Positions 42,370 to 51,051 of a DNA stretch of 64,000 nt are shown here, one piece after another. The stretch comes from Bradyrhizobium niftali (lineage in GTDB: Bacteria; Pseudomonadota; Alphaproteobacteria; Rhizobiales; Xanthobacteraceae): NCBI RefSeq assembly GCF_004571025.1, contig NZ_SPQT01000010.1:180033-244032 (forward strand), written 5' to 3'. The notes beneath the pieces were generated by a model, which saw nothing but the letters and a program-made list of their open reading frames with translations, was not told the origin of the DNA and did no database searches. How positions within the stretch are numbered: position 1 is the stretch's first letter; every line of letters begins with the position of its first letter. A program made the translations under genes and the position numbers.

Positions 42370-42483
42370 CGTAGGGTGGGTTAGCCGAAGGCGTAACCCA
42401 CCACGGTCTATCCCCTCGGAAACAGAAGAGGTGGGTTACGCCCGGACTGCGCTTCGCGCAGCCGCGTGCTAACCCACCCTACG
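42370..42483. repeat. dispersed palindromic repeat, CGTAGGGTGGGTTAG family, copy 1
   Basis: Inverted ends cgtagggtgggttagc and gctaacccaccctacg frame an inner pair ggcgtaacccacc and ggtgggttacgcc. It lies between the MBL and FAH genes. Copy 2 is at 46337-46452. Confidence 0.9.
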
Positions 42484-42586
42484 AGCGAGGGGCTGCAATG
42501 CGCCCCGTTTTGAGCGGTTGAATTTCCCGCCGCCCTGTTCCATGAAGCTGTTTAACCGATCGGTCCATCTCCAGGGAGAAACGAGA

Positions 42587-43429
42587 ATGAAGCTTGTTCG
42601 TTATGGCGAAAAGGGTGCGGAAAAACCCGGCCTGATCGACAAATCCGGCCAGTTGCGCGACCTGTCGGCGCATGTGAAGGACCTGACCGGCGAGGCCTAT
42701 TCGCCGGAAAGTCTGAAGAAGCTCGCCGCCCTCGACCCCGCCGCGCTGCCCGCCGTCTCCGGCAAGCCGCGGTTCGGCGCGCCGGTCACCGGCATCTCGA
42801 AATTCGTCGCCATCGGCCTCAACTACAGCGACCACGCCAAGGAAACCGGCGCTGCGATCCCGAGCGAGCCGATCATCTTCGTGAAGGCGAACACCTCGCT
42901 CTCCGGCCCGAACGACGCGGTCGAGAAGCCGCGCGGCTCGACCAAGCTCGACTGGGAAGTCGAGATCGCCGCCATCATCGGCACCCGCGCCAAGTACGTC
43001 TCGGAAGCCGATGCGCTGAACTACGTCGCCGGCTATTGCGTCTGCAACGACGTCTCCGAGCGCAACTTCCAGACCGAGCGCCTCGGGCAGTGGACCAAGG
43101 GCAAGTCGCACGACACGTTCGGCCCGGTCGGCCCGTGGCTCGCCACCAAGGACGAGATCAAGGACGTGCAGAACCTGTCGATGTGGCTCGACGTCAACGG
43201 CCAGCGCCGCCAGACCGGCTCGACCAAGACCATGATCTTCTCCATGGCCAAGTGCATCTCCTATGTCTCGCAGTTCATGACGCTGCTGCCGGGCGACATC
43301 ATCACCACGGGCACCCCGCCCGGCGTCGGCCTCGGCATGAAGCCGCCGACCTTCCTCAATGTCGGCGACGTCGTGACGCTCGGCATCGAGGGCCTCGGCG
43401 AGCAGCGGCAGGAGATTATTGCGGCGTAA
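42587..43429 (+). CDS. FAH family hydrolase/isomerase-like protein
   Basis: A 280-residue FAH-fold protein: FVAIGLNYSDHAKETGAAIPSEPIIFVKANTSL, then KLDWEVEIAAIIGTRAKYVSE with the Glu-x-Glu metal ligands and the conserved NDVSERNFQTERLGQW. The plan is that of 2-keto-4-pentenoate hydratase / ureidoglycolate lyase-type proteins in catabolic clusters. CAGGGAGAAACGAGA precedes the ATG. Separated from the MBL gene by a palindromic repeat; may still be in the same catabolic set. Confidence 0.88.
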   Translation: MKLVRYGEKGAEKPGLIDKSGQLRDLSAHVKDLTGEAYSPESLKKLAALDPAALPAVSGKPRFGAPVTGISKFVAIGLNYSDHAKETGAAIPSEPIIFVKANTSLSGPNDAVEKPRGSTKLDWEVEIAAIIGTRAKYVSEADALNYVAGYCVCNDVSERNFQTERLGQWTKGKSHDTFGPVGPWLATKDEIKDVQNLSMWLDVNGQRRQTGSTKTMIFSMAKCISYVSQFMTLLPGDIITTGTPPGVGLGMKPPTFLNVGDVVTLGIEGLGEQRQEIIAA

Positions 43430-43437
43430 GCCTCCGC

Positions 43438-43585
43438 CCTCATCCTGAGGAGCGCGCAACGCGCGCGTCTCGAAGGATGCGCCACAAGCACCGTCGCCCG
43501 GCGTTCGCGCCGGGTGACGAGAGACCTTCCCTCGTTGTCCATCCTTCGAGACGCGCGCCAGGGCGCGCGCTCCTCAGGATGAGGA
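43438..43585. repeat. dispersed palindromic repeat, CATCCTGAGGAGCGCGC family, two hairpins
   Basis: The left unit catcctgaggagcgcgc...cgtctcgaaggatg and the right unit catccttcgagacgcgc...gcgctcctcaggatgagg are inverted relative to each other over almost their full length. It is related to 8604-8720 and lies between the FAH and GST genes. Confidence 0.9.
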
Positions 43586-43613
43586 CCGTGTGTCTGGATA
43601 GAGGTTATTTCCG

Positions 43614-44225
43614 ATGAAACTCTCCTTCTCCGCCGCATCGCCCTTCGCGCGCAAGGTGCGCATCGCCGCGATCGAGCTTGGGCTGATCGACAAGATCGAG
43701 CTGACGCCCGCAACCGTCGCGCCGGGCACGGCCAACGAGGACTATTCGCGCATCACGCCGCTGAAGAAGCTGCCGGTGCTGATCACCAATGACGGCGACG
43801 TGATCCTGGATTCCTACGTCATCGTCGAATATCTCAACGAGATGGCCGGTGGCAGCCTGATCCCGGATTACGGCCCGCGGCGCTGGAAGGCCAAGACCAA
43901 TCACTCCCTGATCAACGGCATGCTCGATTCGATGCTGCTGTGCCGCTACGAGAAGATGGTGCGTCCGCAGGGCCTGCAATGGCAGGCGTGGTCGGACGAC
44001 CACTGGAACCGGGCCTGGACCGGCATGGCGCGTTTCGAGAACATGCCCGATGTCCTGAACGGTCCGTTCGACATTTCGCAGATCGGCCTCGTCTGCGTGC
44101 TCGGCTATGCCGACTTCCGCTTCGCCGATTGCGGCTGGCGCAAGGCCTATCCGAAGCTCGACGCCTTCCATCAGAAGATGCTGGAGCGGCCGTCGGTGAA
44201 GATCTCGGTGCCGCCAGCGGCGTAG
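43614..44225 (+). CDS. glutathione S-transferase family protein
   Basis: A 203-residue GST. MKLSFSAASPFARKVRIAAIELGL carries the Ser-Pro-Phe active-site turn, LKKLPVLITNDGDVILDSYVIVEYL includes the cis-Pro, and the C-terminal domain follows. GSTs of this branch often serve ring-opened maleylpyruvate-type or aryl substrates, consistent with an FAH hydrolase upstream, though this is inferred from proximity. Confidence 0.87.
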   Translation: MKLSFSAASPFARKVRIAAIELGLIDKIELTPATVAPGTANEDYSRITPLKKLPVLITNDGDVILDSYVIVEYLNEMAGGSLIPDYGPRRWKAKTNHSLINGMLDSMLLCRYEKMVRPQGLQWQAWSDDHWNRAWTGMARFENMPDVLNGPFDISQIGLVCVLGYADFRFADCGWRKAYPKLDAFHQKMLERPSVKISVPPAA

Positions 44226-44250
44226 TATCGCGACGGCGGGGAGAAGGACG

Positions 44251-45441
44251 ATGCGCGACCGCTTCCCCCACCTCGGCATTCTCGGCGCGAGCCTCGTGCT
44301 CGCGTTGACCGTCTCAGCCACTCCCGTGCAGGCCGACGGCGTGGCGCCTGGACCGCGAAACCTCGCCTGCGAACCTCCATCGTCGATCGACGACGGCTGG
44401 ACCACTGCGTCACCCGACAGTGTCGGCATGGACGGCGCGCAGCTCTGCGGCATCGCCGCGAGGCTCGAGCAGCGTGCGACCAAGGTCCATTCGGTCGTCG
44501 TCGCACGCCACGGCAAGCTCGTCTTCGAGCAGTATTTTCCCGGCTACGACCAACCCTGGGGACAGCCGGACGGCCAGCACGAGTTCACCGCGACGACGAA
44601 GCACGACATGCGTTCGGCTTCGAAGAGCGTCGTTTCGCTGCTCGTCGGCATCGCGATCGATCGCAAGCTCATCGCAGGGGTCGACGAGCCCGTGCTCAAA
44701 TTCTTCCCGGACCATCAGACGGTGAAGCAGGCGGGCTGGGAGGCCATCACGCTGCGCCATCTGCTGACGATGTCCTCGGGGATGAAATGGGACGAGGCGC
44801 GGGCCTGGACCGATCCAAGCAACGACGAGCCGCATCTCACCTTTGAAGCCGATCCGATCGGCTATGTGCTCGCAAAGCCGGTCGCCGCGCCGCCGGATAC
44901 ACTGTGGACCTATAATGGCGGCGGGACTGAACTGCTCGGCAACATCCTCGAACGCGTCTCGGGCAAGCCGCTGGAGGCATTCGCGCGCGAGGTGCTGTTC
45001 CAGCCGCTTGGGATCCCCGATGTCGAGTGGAAGGCCTACAAGAACGGCAAGATCGCGGCGGCCGCGGGCCTGCGCTTGCGACCGCGTGATGCGGCGAAGA
45101 TCGGCCAGCTCGTGCTCAATCGCGGCCAGTGGAACGGCCAGCAAATCGTCTCGGCCGACTGGATCGCACAATCGATCACACCGCGGTTCCAGGCGATCGG
45201 CTATTTCGGCGGCACGCTGTTCTACGGCTATCAATGGTGGATGGGCCGCTCGCTTGCCGGCGGCAAGGAAATCAAATGGGTTGCCGCCTTCGGCTGGGGT
45301 GGCCAGCGCATCTTCATCGTGCCCGAGCTTGATCTCGTCATGATGACGACCGCCGCGCAATACGGCCAGCCCAAGGAAGGCCTGGCCGCGATCGACATCC
45401 TCTCCAATATCGTCATTCCATCCGTGCGCGACGCGCACTGA
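44251..45441 (+). CDS. beta-lactamase class C-type serine hydrolase, secreted
   Basis: A 396-residue protein with an N-terminal signal (ILGASLVLALTVSATPVQA) and a class C beta-lactamase/DD-peptidase fold. The SxxK nucleophile is in RSASKSVVSLLV (near 127-131), the YxN motif is YNGGGTELLGNI, and the late region GWGGQRIFIVPELDLVMMTT holds the HxG-like strand. Family members hydrolyse esters, peptides or lactams; this one is probably periplasmic. It begins 25 bases after the GST stop. Confidence 0.87.
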   Translation: MRDRFPHLGILGASLVLALTVSATPVQADGVAPGPRNLACEPPSSIDDGWTTASPDSVGMDGAQLCGIAARLEQRATKVHSVVVARHGKLVFEQYFPGYDQPWGQPDGQHEFTATTKHDMRSASKSVVSLLVGIAIDRKLIAGVDEPVLKFFPDHQTVKQAGWEAITLRHLLTMSSGMKWDEARAWTDPSNDEPHLTFEADPIGYVLAKPVAAPPDTLWTYNGGGTELLGNILERVSGKPLEAFAREVLFQPLGIPDVEWKAYKNGKIAAAAGLRLRPRDAAKIGQLVLNRGQWNGQQIVSADWIAQSITPRFQAIGYFGGTLFYGYQWWMGRSLAGGKEIKWVAAFGWGGQRIFIVPELDLVMMTTAAQYGQPKEGLAAIDILSNIVIPSVRDAH

Positions 45442-45458
45442 TCACGAGGGAAGCGAAC

Positions 45459-46328
45459 ATGAGCCTGAAATTTTCAGCCGGCGATCTCAACATCCATCGC
45501 GTCATCGAGCAGGAAACCTCGTTCGTCCCGGCACTCGAGATGCTGCCGGGACTGACACCGGAGGTGCTGGCCGAGAACCGGGCATGGATGCGGCAAGCCA
45601 AGGCGCTGGATGAGCAGGATGTGCTGCTGCTGTGCTTCCAGTCCTATGTGGTGAAGACACCGCACCACACCATCCTGATCGACAGCTGCATCGGCAACGA
45701 CAAGCCGCGGCCGCAGCGGCCGAAATGGAACATGAAGACCGACGACACCTATCTGCGCGCGCTGGGCGCCGCCGGATTCTCGCCTGACGACATCGACTTC
45801 GTGATGTGCACGCATCTCCACGTCGATCACGTCGGCTGGAACACGCGGCTCGAGAACGGCCGCTGGGTGCCGACCTTCCCCAAGGCGCGCTACGTGTTCG
45901 CCAAGCAGGAGTTCGACCATTGGTCGGCTCAGAACGCGAAGACGGAGATCCCGCCCTTCGTCGACAGTGTGCTGCCGGTGGTCGAGGCGAACCGCCACGA
46001 ACTTGTCGGCAACGACCACCAGATCGGCGATCACGTCCGCATCCTGCCGACACCAGGCCACACGCCGGGGCATATCGCTGTTACGATGGGCCGCGGCAAG
46101 GACGATGCCGTGTTCTCCGGCGATCTCATGCACTCGCCGTTGCAGACGCTTTATCCGGAGCTGTCGATCAAGTTCGACGTCGATCCGGCCATGGCCGCAA
46201 CGACGCGCCGCAGCTTCCTGGAACGCTATTGCGACACCGACACGCTGTGCTGCACGGCGCATTTCCCCTCCCCGTCGGTCGGGAAGATCAGGCGCAAGGG
46301 CAACGCGTTCGTCTGCGCGGCGGTTTAA
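45459..46328 (+). CDS. MBL-fold metallo-hydrolase, second
   Basis: A 289-residue hydrolase closely related to that at 41513: MCTHLHVDHVGWNTRLENGRWVPTFPKARYVF, THTPGHIAVTMGRGKDDAVFSGDLMHSP and a late TAHFPSPSVGKI with the last His. All five usual metal ligands are visible. It begins 17 bases after the serine hydrolase, with CGAGGGAAGCGAAC upstream of the ATG, so it is likely cotranscribed. The two paralogues bracket FAH, GST and serine hydrolase genes. Confidence 0.87.
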   Translation: MSLKFSAGDLNIHRVIEQETSFVPALEMLPGLTPEVLAENRAWMRQAKALDEQDVLLLCFQSYVVKTPHHTILIDSCIGNDKPRPQRPKWNMKTDDTYLRALGAAGFSPDDIDFVMCTHLHVDHVGWNTRLENGRWVPTFPKARYVFAKQEFDHWSAQNAKTEIPPFVDSVLPVVEANRHELVGNDHQIGDHVRILPTPGHTPGHIAVTMGRGKDDAVFSGDLMHSPLQTLYPELSIKFDVDPAMAATTRRSFLERYCDTDTLCCTAHFPSPSVGKIRRKGNAFVCAAV

Positions 46329-46336
46329 CGAGATGC

Positions 46337-46452
46337 CGTAGGGTGGGTTAGCTCTGCAGCTGCGCAAAGCGCAGTCGCTGAGCGTAACCCACCTCTTTAA
46401 GTACCGCAGAGACAGAAGAGGTGGGTTACGCCTTCGGCTAACCCACCCTACG
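46337..46452. repeat. dispersed palindromic repeat, CGTAGGGTGGGTTAG family, copy 2
   Basis: Inverted ends cgtagggtgggttagc and gctaacccaccctacg, with inner pair gcgtaacccacctctt and aagaggtgggttacgc. It is the same element as 42370-42483, about 4 kb away. Confidence 0.9.
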
Positions 46453-46475
46453 ATTCCACCCAAGTGGAGGAAACG

Positions 46476-47618
46476 ATGACAGCGCTCCCCGACGTCCCCC
46501 TGCCCGCCGGCATCCGCTCGCGCTATGTCGACGGCATCAACGGCTTGCGCATGCATGTGCTGGAGGCCGGCTTCGAGACCAAGGGCCGCCCCTGCATTCT
46601 GCTGCTGCACGGCTTTCCCGAGCTTGCCTTCTCCTGGCGCAAGGTGATGCCGGCGCTCGCTGCCGCCGGCTATCACGTGATCGCGCCGGACCAGCGCGGC
46701 TATGGCCGCACCACCGGATGGACCGCGGATTACGACGGCGACCTCGCGCCATTCCGTCTGTTCAACCTGGTGCGCGACGCGCTGGGTCTGGTGTCGGCGT
46801 TCGGCTACAGGCAGGTCGATCTGGTCGGACATGATTTCGGCAGCCCGGTCGCATCCTGGTGCGCGCTGATCCGGCCCGACATATTCCGCTCGGTCACGAT
46901 GATGAGCGCGCCGTTCGGCGGACCACCGCCGCTGCCGTTTGGCACGGTCGATGCACCGACGCAGGTTTTGGCCGAAGATCCCGTGCATCGCGAACTCGCG
47001 GCCCTGCCGCGTCCGCGAATCCACTATCAATGGTACTATTCGACGCGCACCGCCAACGCCGACATGCATCACGCACCGCAAGGCGTGCATGATTTCCTGC
47101 GCGCCTATTACCATCACAAGAGCGCGGACTGGACCGACAACAAGCCCTATCCGCTCAATTCGTGGTCGGCAGGTGATCTGGCAAAGCTGCCGACCTATTA
47201 TGTGATGGATCTGAACGAGACCATGGCCGAGACGGTCGCCAAGGAGATGCCTTCGCCGGCAGCGATCGCCGCCAATCAATGGCTGCCGGACAACGAACTC
47301 GCGTACTACAGCGCCGAATATGGCCGCACCGGTTTCCAGGGCGGGCTGCAATGGTATCGCTGCGGCACCTCGGCCGCTTTCAACAACGAGTTGCAGCTGT
47401 TCTCGGGCCGCAGCATCGACGTGCCCTCCTGCTTCATCTCCGGCAAACAGGATTGGGGCACCTATCAGCGCCCCGGCGTGTTCGAGGCGATGCAGAAAAG
47501 CGCGTGCACCAAGATGCTCGGTTGCCATCTCGTGGACGGTGCCGGCCATTGGGTGCAGCAGGAGCAGCCGATCGAGGTGAGCCGCTTGCTGCTCGACTTC
47601 CTGGCCAAGACTTACTGA
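46476..47618 (+). CDS. alpha/beta hydrolase, epoxide hydrolase-like
   Basis: A 380-residue hydrolase. HGFPELAFSWRKVMPALAAAGYHVIAPDQRGYGRTTG carries the HGxP oxyanion motif, the nucleophile is Asp in VGHDFGSPVASW, and the late acid and His are in ISGKQDWGTYQ and DGAGHWVQQEQP. This is the epoxide hydrolase/haloacid-type Asp nucleophile arrangement rather than a serine esterase. ATG at 46476 has GTGGAGGAAACG directly before it. Confidence 0.88.
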   Translation: MTALPDVPLPAGIRSRYVDGINGLRMHVLEAGFETKGRPCILLLHGFPELAFSWRKVMPALAAAGYHVIAPDQRGYGRTTGWTADYDGDLAPFRLFNLVRDALGLVSAFGYRQVDLVGHDFGSPVASWCALIRPDIFRSVTMMSAPFGGPPPLPFGTVDAPTQVLAEDPVHRELAALPRPRIHYQWYYSTRTANADMHHAPQGVHDFLRAYYHHKSADWTDNKPYPLNSWSAGDLAKLPTYYVMDLNETMAETVAKEMPSPAAIAANQWLPDNELAYYSAEYGRTGFQGGLQWYRCGTSAAFNNELQLFSGRSIDVPSCFISGKQDWGTYQRPGVFEAMQKSACTKMLGCHLVDGAGHWVQQEQPIEVSRLLLDFLAKTY

Positions 47619-47665
47619 CTAAGGCCCACGCGACTGATTTGACCCGGGAACCACGGCGGCCTATA

Positions 47666-47688
47666 TAGTTTAGAATAATTCTAAACTA
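47666..47688. promoter_or_regulatory. iron control element (ICE, Irr box) of mbfA
   Basis: Perfect inverted arms tagtttagaa and ttctaaacta flank taa, giving the rhizobial ICE core tttagaa-N3-ttctaaa. It overlaps the expected promoter, 17 bases before the start codon. Irr represses under low iron through such boxes. Confidence 0.9.
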
Positions 47689-47704
47689 CTGGGACAGGGC
47701 CGTC

Positions 47705-48676
47705 GTGAAGAATTTTGCCGATCTGACCGAGCGCGAGGTGCTTGCGGTCGCGATCTCCTCCGAGGAGGAGGACAGCCGCATCTACATGACCTTCGCCGAG
47801 GATCTGAGGGAGCGTTACCCGGACTCGGCCAAGATCTTCGAGCAGATGGCCGAGGAAGAGCGCGGACATCGCCACATGCTGCTGGAGACGTACGAACAGC
47901 GTTTCGGTCCGCACCTGCCGCCCATCCGCCGCGAGGACGTCAAAGGCTTCCTGCGCCGCCGCCCGGTCTGGCTCACCAAGAACCTGTCGCTCGACACCAT
48001 CCGCAGGGAAGTCGAGACCATGGAAATGCAAGCCGAGCGCTTTTACGTGAAGGCCGCCGAACAGGCGCAGGATGTCGGCGTGCGCCGCTTGCTCGGCGAT
48101 CTCGCCGAAGCCGAGAAGGGCCACGAAGAGATGGCCGCAAAGCTGGCGGACCAGATCCTCAGCCCGGATGTGCGCGCCGAGGAAGATCGCACCAACCGCC
48201 GCATGTTCGTGCTGCAATATGTGCAGCCGGGCCTTGCCGGCCTGATGGACGGATCGGTCTCGACGCTGGCGCCGCTGTTTGCCGCCGCGTTTGCCACCCA
48301 CCAGAACTGGCAGACGTTTCTGGTGGGCCTCGCCGCCTCGATCGGCGCCGGCATCAGCATGGGATTTGCGGAAGCGCTGTCCGACGACGGCTCGCTCACG
48401 GGGCGCGGCTCGCCGTGGCTGCGCGGTCTCACCTGCGGCCTGATGACGACGCTCGGCGGGCTTGGCCATACCGCGCCCTATCTGGTGCCCGACAGTTGGG
48501 CCAATGCGTTCTGGATCGCGACGGCGATCGCCGGAATCGTCGTGTTCTTCGAGCTATGGGCGATCGCCTTCATCCGCTCGCGCTACATGGACACGCCGTT
48601 CCTCCAGGCCGTGTTCCAGATCGTGCTCGGCGGCGCCATCGTGCTGGCGGTGGGGATATTGATCGGGGCGGCGTAA
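47705..48676 (+). CDS. mbfA: MbfA-like membrane-bound ferritin/iron exporter
   Basis: A 323-residue protein starting at a GTG behind the ICE. Residues 1-165 form an erythrin/ferritin-like four-helix bundle with di-iron ligands in SSEEEDSRIY, EEERGHRHM, ETMEMQAERFY and EAEKGHEEM. The C-terminal part from about 180 is a VIT1/CCC1-type membrane domain (GLMDGSVSTLAPLFAAAFATHQNWQTFLVGLAASIGAGISMGFAEALSDDG). In Bradyrhizobium japonicum and Agrobacterium MbfA exports iron and protects from iron overload and acid. Confidence 0.95.
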   Translation: MKNFADLTEREVLAVAISSEEEDSRIYMTFAEDLRERYPDSAKIFEQMAEEERGHRHMLLETYEQRFGPHLPPIRREDVKGFLRRRPVWLTKNLSLDTIRREVETMEMQAERFYVKAAEQAQDVGVRRLLGDLAEAEKGHEEMAAKLADQILSPDVRAEEDRTNRRMFVLQYVQPGLAGLMDGSVSTLAPLFAAAFATHQNWQTFLVGLAASIGAGISMGFAEALSDDGSLTGRGSPWLRGLTCGLMTTLGGLGHTAPYLVPDSWANAFWIATAIAGIVVFFELWAIAFIRSRYMDTPFLQAVFQIVLGGAIVLAVGILIGAA

Positions 48677-48691
48677 CGACCTCACACTCGC

Positions 48692-48806
48692 TGTCATCGC
48701 CCGCGAAGGCGGGCGATCCAGTACGCCGTGGCGGATATGGCGAGATCGAGCTCTCAAACGCGGGCCTTTGGAGTACTGGATCGCCCGGTCATGCCGGGCG
48801 ATGACA
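48692..48806. repeat. dispersed palindromic repeat, GTCATCGCCCGCGAAGGCGGGCGATCC family, copy 1
   Basis: Outer ends tgtcatcgcccgcg and gccgggcgatgaca are inverted, and inner cgatccagtac and gtactggatcg pair. It separates mbfA and the amidase gene. Relatives are at 50923-51028 and 62858-62995. Confidence 0.85.
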
Positions 48807-48924
48807 CCGACTTTTTGGCACTGCCCGACGACCCTCATCCACATATCAATCGCGATCAAACAGCGGTTGCAGCGTTCGGCCAAACTGCGCATCATCCTCC
48901 AGCAACCAGAGCGGGAGAAGCGCC

Positions 48925-50397
48925 GTGGCCAAATCGGAATGGAGTTTCAAGAGCGCGGTCGAGCTGTCGGCCGCATTGACCACGAAGAAGGTCTCCGCGG
49001 TCGAGCTCACGCGGGACGCGATCGACCGCATCGAACGGCACGACGGCAAGATCAACGCGGTCTGCGTGCGCGATTTCGATCGCGCACTCGTCGCGGCGCG
49101 CGAGGCGGACGCCGGATTGGCGCGCGGCGAGCGCAAGCCGCTGCTCGGCCTGCCCTTGACGATCAAGGAATCCTTCAACATCGCCGGCCTGCCGACGACC
49201 TGGGGCTTCGTTCCGCAGAAGGATTTCAAGCCTGTCGAAGACGCGCTAGCGGTGCTGCGCATCAAGCAGGCCGGCGGCGTGATCCTCGGCAAGACCAACG
49301 TCCCGATAGGCCTCGGCGACTGGCAGAGCTACAACGACATCTACGGCACCACGAACAACCCCTATGATCTCGGCCGCACGCCGGGTGGATCGTCCGGGGG
49401 ATCTTCGGCAGCCCTCGCCGCGGGTTATTGCGCGCTCGCCACCGGCTCCGACATCGGCGGCTCCCTGCGTGTGCCGGCATTTCATTGCGGCATCTTCGCT
49501 CACAAGCCGACCATCAATCTCTGCGCAGCGCGCGGCGAGACTCCGCCGCCGTTTCCGGCCATTCCGCGCGAAGGCGACCTCGCCGTCATCGGTCCGATGG
49601 CGCGCACGGCAGCGGATCTTTCCTTGCTGCTCGACGTCATGGCCGGACCGGATCCGCTCGATGCCGGCCTCGCCTACAAACTCGATTTGCCTGCTGCGCG
49701 GCATCAGTCGCTGCGCGATTTTCGTGTCCTGGTGATCGAGAGCCATCCGCTGCTGCCGACTGACCGGGACGTGCGCGGCGCGATCGACAAGCTCGCCACC
49801 GACCTCACGAAGGCCGGCGTGACGGTCGCGCGCGAGAGCACGCTGCTTCCGGACTTCGCGGAGACGTCGCGGCTTTACATGCGCATGCTGCTGAGCTTCC
49901 TCGGCGCGTTCTTCCCGCCCGACGAGCTGGCGGATGCGCAAGCCGGAGCGAGTCAACTGTCGCCGGAAGACCGGAGCCTCGGCGCGGAGCGACTGCGCGG
50001 CATTACTGCAAGCCACCGCGCCTGGGTGTTCGACGCCGGCGCCCGCGCCGTCCTGCGCGCGCAATGGCGCGCGCTGTTCAAGACCTTCGACGCGGTGATC
50101 TGCCCGATCATGCCGACGCCAGCCTTTCCGCATGATCATTCGCCGGAGCAGCGCCTGCGAAGAATCGACATCGACGGCACGGACTATCCCTATTCCGACC
50201 AGCTCGCATGGCCGGGCATTGCGACGCTTCCGGGCCTGCCGGCAACGGCCGTTCCGCTCGGTCTGTCGAAGGACGGCCTGCCGGTCGGCGTCCAGATCGT
50301 CGGCCCCTTCCTCGAGGACCGCACGCCCTTGAAGCTCGCCGAGCTGATCGAGCGCGAGTTCGGCGGCTTCACACCGCCGCCATTGTTCGATGATTAG
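48925..50397 (+). CDS. amidase (amidase signature family)
   Basis: A 490-residue amidase. The Ser-cisSer-Lys triad residues are in LLGLPLTIKESFNIAG (Lys) and RTPGGSSGGSSAALAAGYCALATGSDIGGSLRVPA (the glycine/serine-rich signature). It starts at GTG 48925 with GGGAGAAGCGCC upstream. The substrate may be an aryl- or aliphatic amide; nothing nearby identifies it. Confidence 0.9.
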   Translation: MAKSEWSFKSAVELSAALTTKKVSAVELTRDAIDRIERHDGKINAVCVRDFDRALVAAREADAGLARGERKPLLGLPLTIKESFNIAGLPTTWGFVPQKDFKPVEDALAVLRIKQAGGVILGKTNVPIGLGDWQSYNDIYGTTNNPYDLGRTPGGSSGGSSAALAAGYCALATGSDIGGSLRVPAFHCGIFAHKPTINLCAARGETPPPFPAIPREGDLAVIGPMARTAADLSLLLDVMAGPDPLDAGLAYKLDLPAARHQSLRDFRVLVIESHPLLPTDRDVRGAIDKLATDLTKAGVTVARESTLLPDFAETSRLYMRMLLSFLGAFFPPDELADAQAGASQLSPEDRSLGAERLRGITASHRAWVFDAGARAVLRAQWRALFKTFDAVICPIMPTPAFPHDHSPEQRLRRIDIDGTDYPYSDQLAWPGIATLPGLPATAVPLGLSKDGLPVGVQIVGPFLEDRTPLKLAELIEREFGGFTPPPLFDD

Positions 50398-50405
50398 CTT
50401 TCGCC

Positions 50406-50492
50406 CGTCATTGCGAGCGAAGCGAAGCAATCCAGACTGTATCCGCGGAGAAATTCTGGATTGCTTCGTCGCAAGGGCTCCTCGCAATGACG
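50406..50492. repeat. dispersed palindromic repeat, CGTCATTGCGAGCGAAGCGAAGCAATCC family, copy 1
   Basis: Ends cgtcattgcgag and ctcgcaatgacg with inner arms gaagcaatccag and ctggattgcttc. It lies between the amidase and NTF2-like genes; copy 2 is at 54925-55011. A partial family-A tail follows around 50530. Confidence 0.9.
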
Positions 50493-50553
50493 GAGCAAAA
50501 TAACGTCGAGCTTCGCGCAACGCGCGCTCCGGAATGACAAGGGAGAGAACGTC

Positions 50554-50907
50554 ATGAGCCAGGACATGGAAGAGCTCACCGCGCTCAACCGCGACTACGT
50601 CGCCTCCGTTCAGAACTGCGACGTCAAGCGGTTCGACCAGATCCTGGCGCCGGAGTTCTATTGCTCCAATCCCGACAAGACGCTGGTCGACCGCGCCGCT
50701 TTCCTGGAACAGACGGCACGGCCGATCGCGATCCGGAACCTCAGGGAGCAGGACGTCATCATCCGCATCATGGGCGACTTCGCCATCATCCACGCGGCGA
50801 CAAGCTACACCACGGCAGACGGCCAGCAGGCGACGGGCCGCTACACCGATTGCTGGTCGAAGAAGAACGGCAGATGGCTCGCGGTGTCGGCGCACGTGTC
50901 GCGGTGA
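50554..50907 (+). CDS. NTF2-like (SnoaL/DUF4440-type) protein
   Basis: A 117-residue cone-fold protein: MEELTALNRDYVASVQNCDVKRFDQILAPEFYCSNPDKTLVDRAAFLEQ then IRIMGDFAIIHAATSYTTADGQQATGRYTDCWSKKNGRWLAVSAHVS. These proteins bind small ligands or act as isomerases or cyclases. It starts with GGGAGAGAACGTC upstream of ATG. Role unknown. Confidence 0.82.
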   Translation: MSQDMEELTALNRDYVASVQNCDVKRFDQILAPEFYCSNPDKTLVDRAAFLEQTARPIAIRNLREQDVIIRIMGDFAIIHAATSYTTADGQQATGRYTDCWSKKNGRWLAVSAHVSR

Positions 50908-50922
50908 GGCGGGGTTACGGAC

Positions 50923-51028
50923 TGTCATGCCCCGCGAAGGCGGGGCATCCAGTACTCCGCGGCAGCAGTTCGTTCATTCAACTCCCGCCGCGGAATACTG
51001 GATCGCCCGGTCGAGCCGGGCGATGACA
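50923..51028. repeat. dispersed palindromic repeat, TGTCATGCCCCGCGAAGGCGGGGC family, copy 2
   Basis: Ends tgtcatgccccgcgaaggcg and gccgggcgatgaca with inner arms atccagtactccgcgg and ccgcggaatactggat. Related to 48692-48806 and 62858-62995. Confidence 0.85.
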
Positions 51029-51051
51029 CCTGTTTCGGGGCGCCGCCAGCG

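Noticed and set aside
45474..47549. 691-codon minus frame across MBL and epoxide hydrolase genes
   Set aside because: Antisense to well-identified genes and crosses a palindromic repeat; composition is not protein-like.
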